Shown piece by piece: positions 34,271 through 37,209 of a stretch of 37,209 bases of DNA; positions within the stretch are counted from its first letter, which is position 1; each line of letters opens with the position of its first letter. The position numbers and the translations under genes were made by a program. The DNA comes from Clostridia bacterium (GTDB taxonomy: Bacteria; Bacillota; Clostridia; TANB77; CAG-508): contig CAAGQX010000127.1 of the NCBI GenBank assembly GCA_900772235.1, positions 1-37,209 on the forward strand, given 5' to 3'. Below the pieces are notes generated by a model. The model made no database searches, was not told where the DNA came from, and saw only the letters and a program-made list of their open reading frames with translations.

Positions 34271-36544
34271 TTATTTTCCGTGTGTTACTCTATCGTGTAA
34301 TTCTGCAAGTTTTCCTTTGTTCCATCTTGATGTTGTTCCTACTAAGTAACCTGTTATTCTTTGAATTGTATCGATATTTGTACTATGACAAACTGGACAT
34401 TCTTTTAAATCTGCATCTGCATTTTCAAATCCACAATCTAAACATCTAGATCTTGTATGGTTTATTGAGCCATAACCCATATTATACTTATCCATTAAGT
34501 CTACAACCGCTTCAACAGTTTCTGGGTTATGTGTTGCATCTCCATCTAATTCTATGTAGAAGATATGTCCTCCTAAAGTTAGTTCGTGATATGGTGCCTC
34601 AATTTTTGCTTTATGTTCTGCAGTACATTTATACCATACTGGAACATGATTACTATTTGTGTAGTATTCTCTGTCTGTTACTCCTAAAATTGTTCCAAAA
34701 TCTTTCTTATCCATTCTTGTGAATCTTCCAGATAATCCTTCTGCTGGAGTTGCAAGTAATGAATAATTTAGGTCATATCTTTCAGAATAGTTATCGCAGT
34801 TTTCTTTCATTTGTCCTATTATTTCTAGTCCTAATTTTTGAGCTTTTTCACTTTCTCCGTGGTGTTTTCCTGTAAGCACTGTTAAACATTCTGCTAAGCC
34901 TATAAATCCTATTCCTAATGTTCCGTGTTTCAAAACACTTTCTACCTTGTCTGTTGGTTTTAGGTTTTCACTATCTTGCCATAATCCAGACATTAATAGT
35001 GGAAATTGTTTTGCAATTGCTGTGCATTGGAATTTATATCTATCATATAGCTGTCTTGCAGCTACATCTGTATATTTGTCTAATTTATTTAAGAAAATCT
35101 TTTTAACTTCTTTATTATATTTTTCTGTCATAAACTCTTCACTGCCTCTTCCTAAGTCAAAATTCATTCTTAAATAGCTTTGGGCTTCTTTTGCTGCTTC
35201 TATAGCAATTCTTACTAAGTTTACTGTTGTAAATGATAAATTTCCTCTTCCAACTGATGTATCTTCTCCGTGTCTGTTTGTAAATACTCTTGTTCTGCAA
35301 CCCATTGTAGCAACTTCGTAGTAATATCTGTTAGGGTCATCTGCATTCCATTTTTTATGAGTATTAAATGTGGCATCTAAGTTTAAGAAATTTGGGAAAA
35401 ATCTTTTAGCTGTAACTTTACAAGCTAGTTTATACAAGTCATAGTTTTTATCTTCTGGTAAGTAGTTTACTCCTCTTTTTTTCTTCCATATTTGAATTGG
35501 GAAAATAGGAGTTTCTCCATTTCCTACGCCTCTTTGAGTAGAAAGAAGCATTTCTCTTATAATGCATCTACCTTCTGCAGAAGTGTCTGTTCCATAGTTT
35601 ATAGAGCTAAATACAACTTGGTTTCCACCTCTTGAATGTATTGTATTCATATTATGAATAAACGCTTCCATTGATTGGTGTACTCTATCAACCGTATTAT
35701 TTATTGCAAGTTGAATATATTTTTCTTCTCCTTTTAGGTCCTTTGTTTCTTTTTTAATATAATCTTCTACTTTATAATCATACAATTTAGATAAATCTAA
35801 ATCTAAAACTTTTTCAAGTTTTTTTACTTCTTCTACAAAAGTTAATTTTACATATGGTGCTAAATAGAAGTCAAATGCTGGTATCGCTTGTCCTCCGTGC
35901 ATTTCGTTTTGAACAGTTTCTAATGAAATACACGCAATAATACTTGCAGTTTCTATTCTTTTAGCTGGTCTTGAACTTCCGTGTCCTGCTCTAAATCCGT
36001 TTTTCAATATTTTATCTAATGGATGTTGTATACAAGTTAAGCTCTTTGTTGGGTAATAATCTTTATCGTGTATATGTATATATCCACCTTTTACTGCTTC
36101 TCTTGCTTCTGTTGATAATAGGAAATCATCAACAAAAGGTTTTGTTGTTTCGCTTGCAAATTTCATCATCATTCCTGCTGGTGTATCTGCATTCATATTT
36201 GCATTTTCACGAGTTATATCATTAGATTTTGTTTCTATAATTTCTAGGAACATATCTTTTGATTTTGCTTTTCTGGCTACATCTCTATTATATCTATATG
36301 TAATATACTCTTGTGCTACTTCTTTTCTAGATGAACCCATTAACTTTTTTTCTACTAAATCTTGAATTTCATAAACAGATACTTGCACTTTATCTTTTAA
36401 TTGATTTTTTACACTATCTGATATTTTAGTAGCTAAATCTATATCCACTCCACCTGTTGTGTGTGACATAGCTAATGTAATTGCTTTAATAATCCTTTCT
36501 TCATTAAATTCTGTTACTCTTCCGTCTCTTTTAATAACTTGCAT
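34271..36544 (-). CDS. nrdD: Anaerobic ribonucleoside-triphosphate reductase
   Basis: A 757-residue glycyl-radical enzyme that makes dNTPs without oxygen. An N-terminal ATP-cone (VIKRDGRVTEFNEERI, residues 3-95 or so) gives dATP control. Near the C-terminus are the zinc site CLDCGF...CPVCHS and the glycyl-radical loop RITGYLVGTTSRWN. The ATG at 36544 follows AGGGGG; an upstream in-frame ATG at 36601 lacks such a site. It marks the organism as capable of anaerobic growth. Confidence 0.96.
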   Translation of the reverse strand: MQVIKRDGRVTEFNEERIIKAITLAMSHTTGGVDIDLATKISDSVKNQLKDKVQVSVYEIQDLVEKKLMGSSRKEVAQEYITYRYNRDVARKAKSKDMFLEIIETKSNDITRENANMNADTPAGMMMKFASETTKPFVDDFLLSTEAREAVKGGYIHIHDKDYYPTKSLTCIQHPLDKILKNGFRAGHGSSRPAKRIETASIIACISLETVQNEMHGGQAIPAFDFYLAPYVKLTFVEEVKKLEKVLDLDLSKLYDYKVEDYIKKETKDLKGEEKYIQLAINNTVDRVHQSMEAFIHNMNTIHSRGGNQVVFSSINYGTDTSAEGRCIIREMLLSTQRGVGNGETPIFPIQIWKKKRGVNYLPEDKNYDLYKLACKVTAKRFFPNFLNLDATFNTHKKWNADDPNRYYYEVATMGCRTRVFTNRHGEDTSVGRGNLSFTTVNLVRIAIEAAKEAQSYLRMNFDLGRGSEEFMTEKYNKEVKKIFLNKLDKYTDVAARQLYDRYKFQCTAIAKQFPLLMSGLWQDSENLKPTDKVESVLKHGTLGIGFIGLAECLTVLTGKHHGESEKAQKLGLEIIGQMKENCDNYSERYDLNYSLLATPAEGLSGRFTRMDKKDFGTILGVTDREYYTNSNHVPVWYKCTAEHKAKIEAPYHELTLGGHIFYIELDGDATHNPETVEAVVDLMDKYNMGYGSINHTRSRCLDCGFENADADLKECPVCHSTNIDTIQRITGYLVGTTSRWNKGKLAELHDRVTHGK

Positions 36545-36800
36545 AAATAAAGCCCCCTTATTGTTTCCTTTTTTTATCGTTTCTTTTGTATTTTTGCGCA
36601 AAAAATTGATGTTGTAAGAGTTCTAGTTTTTGACATTTTTTCAAAAGTCATTTTTTTGTTATTGCCATTTTCCCAAAGTTTTTTATTTCTTAGTCTTTTG
36701 TTCGTCTTTACTTACTCTCGCAACACCTTTCTTTACTTTAAATTGTTTTTTTGTTTCGTCTTTTGCAACTATTTTTTTGCTCTTTTCAGAATTTGAAATT
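36545..36800 (-). promoter_or_regulatory. Long nrdD leader without a clear gene
   Basis: About 250 transcribed bases between the predicted promoter and nrdD. An A-rich open frame on the minus strand ends KKGVARVSKDEQKTKK at a TAA near 36688, but it has no ATG and no ribosome site and runs through the promoter. A second 25-codon ORF starting MTFEKMSKTR lies nearer nrdD with a poor ribosome site. I see no known riboswitch or NrdR box. Confidence 0.35.
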
Positions 36801-36829
36801 ATTGTATATGATGTTTTTTCTGTTGTCAA
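36801..36829 (-). promoter_or_regulatory. Promoter of nrdD-nrdG
   Basis: TTGACA, 17-base spacer, TACAAT on the minus strand, about 257 bases before the nrdD start. Confidence 0.7.
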
Positions 36830-36839
36830 TACAAAAGTT

Positions 36840-36861
36840 AAAAATGTAATATTACATTTTT
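36840..36861. promoter_or_regulatory. Perfect 22-bp palindrome upstream of the nrdD promoter
   Basis: The half-site is AAAAATGTAAT followed by its exact complement. It lies 10 bases upstream of the -35 element. It has the form of a dimeric-regulator operator, though AT-rich palindromes can arise by chance. It is not the NrdR box. Confidence 0.5.
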
Positions 36862-36864
36862 GTT

Positions 36865-36899
36865 ACAAAAAAATAAAGCCTGAAAATTCAAGCTTTATT
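36865..36899 (-). terminator. Intrinsic terminator of the Rpn-like gene
   Basis: AATAAAGC and GCTTTATT arms with an inner TGAA/TTCA pairing, followed on the minus strand by a run of seven T, 10 bases after the stop. Confidence 0.85.
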
Positions 36900-36908
36900 A
36901 AAATTATA

Positions 36909-37209
36909 TTATTTTTTAATTTTCTCTAGTTCTTCTATTGTTAAACCAGTTATTTGAGCTATAGTTTTTATGTCCATATTGATTTTTTTCAATTTCTTCG
37001 CTATTTCTAATTGTTTATTTTTTTCTCCTTCTTCTCTTCCTTCCATCTTTCCCTCTTCTCTCGCCCCTCTTAAATTAGCTTTTTCATCTCTTATTGCTTT
37101 TTCTCTTAGTTCTGCTATTCGCCTTTGGGCTTCGTCTCCTGTTAAATATTCTAGCTCCTCTTTTGCTTTTTTTATTTCTTTATTTACCTCCATCGCTTTT
37201 TCTACCCCC
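36909..37209 (-). CDS. Rpn-family nuclease, C-terminal part (runs off the window)
   Basis: The 3' end of a gene in the recombination-promoting nuclease / PD-(D/E)XK transposase-like family. Visible: EELEYLTGDEAQRRIAEL, then the Arg/Glu-rich linker GAREEGKMEGREEGEKNKQ, and a C-terminal helix pair TIAQITGLTIEELEKIKK that is typical of these proteins. The frame stays open to the window edge, so the catalytic domain lies outside. Members often occur in many copies in gut Firmicutes. Confidence 0.75.
   Translation of the reverse strand, partial: GVEKAMEVNKEIKKAKEELEYLTGDEAQRRIAELREKAIRDEKANLRGAREEGKMEGREEGEKNKQLEIAKKLKKINMDIKTIAQITGLTIEELEKIKK

Noticed and set aside
36640..36830. A real small protein gene ending KKGVARVSKDEQKTKK on the minus strand
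   Set aside because: No ATG, no ribosome site, and the frame overlaps a good promoter. A-rich DNA gives Lys/Glu-rich open frames by chance.

Overview
The window comes from a low-GC, anaerobic Firmicute, most likely a gut-type clostridium. The grounds are very AT-rich DNA, AGA as the normal Arg codon, GGAGG-type ribosome sites, a lipobox lipoprotein, LytR-CpsA-Psr and class A PBP wall genes, oxygen-sensitive NrdD/NrdG, Pta-AckA and a short prolyl-tRNA synthetase. I cannot name the genus.

Layout. (1) 1-2765, plus strand: a VanW-family lipoprotein, a DacF-type D,D-carboxypeptidase, and an unrecognised gene whose base and codon use differ from its neighbours. (2) 2851-21944, minus strand: a surface-polysaccharide locus. 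It starts at a promoter ahead of an LCP ligase and continues through pglF, an MntA-HepT toxin-antitoxin pair, pglE, pglC, pglD, two glycosyltransferases, a Wzy-like polymerase, a Wzx flippase and a WecC-like dehydrogenase. It ends in terminators and a ugd scrap. A second block holds a broken fic gene, a sortase, two tandem O-antigen-ligase-family genes and the CpsC/CpsD/CpsB phosphoregulatory trio. PglF-PglE-PglD can make UDP-diacetylbacillosamine, PglC can load the first sugar on undecaprenyl phosphate, glycosyltransferases extend it, Wzx flips it, Wzy polymerises it, CpsBCD control it, and the LCP protein can attach it to the wall. (3) 22201-31350, minus strand: one tight housekeeping run, mgtE, class A PBP, proS, maf, rdgB, an HD hydrolase, pta, ackA, with a leader peptide in front of mgtE. 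(4) 31702-37209, minus strand: a DUF1189-like membrane protein, a PrsA-like foldase, nrdG, nrdD and a partial Rpn-type nuclease gene at the edge.

Main discovery. Five genes look frameshifted (dacF twice, cpsB, one wzy copy, pglE, the class A PBP twice). All seven breaks have the same form: the reading frame meets an in-frame CGG codon, and skipping its C (so that GGN is read as Gly) restores the conserved protein at normal family length. By eye I find no in-frame CGG in any intact native gene of the window. The only other in-frame CGG codons are three in the atypical gene at 2226-2765. This suggests CGG is not an ordinary Arg codon here but a site of efficient +1 frameshifting, or equivalently that CGGN is read as a four-base Gly codon. 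A sequencing or assembly artefact specific to this context is the main alternative.
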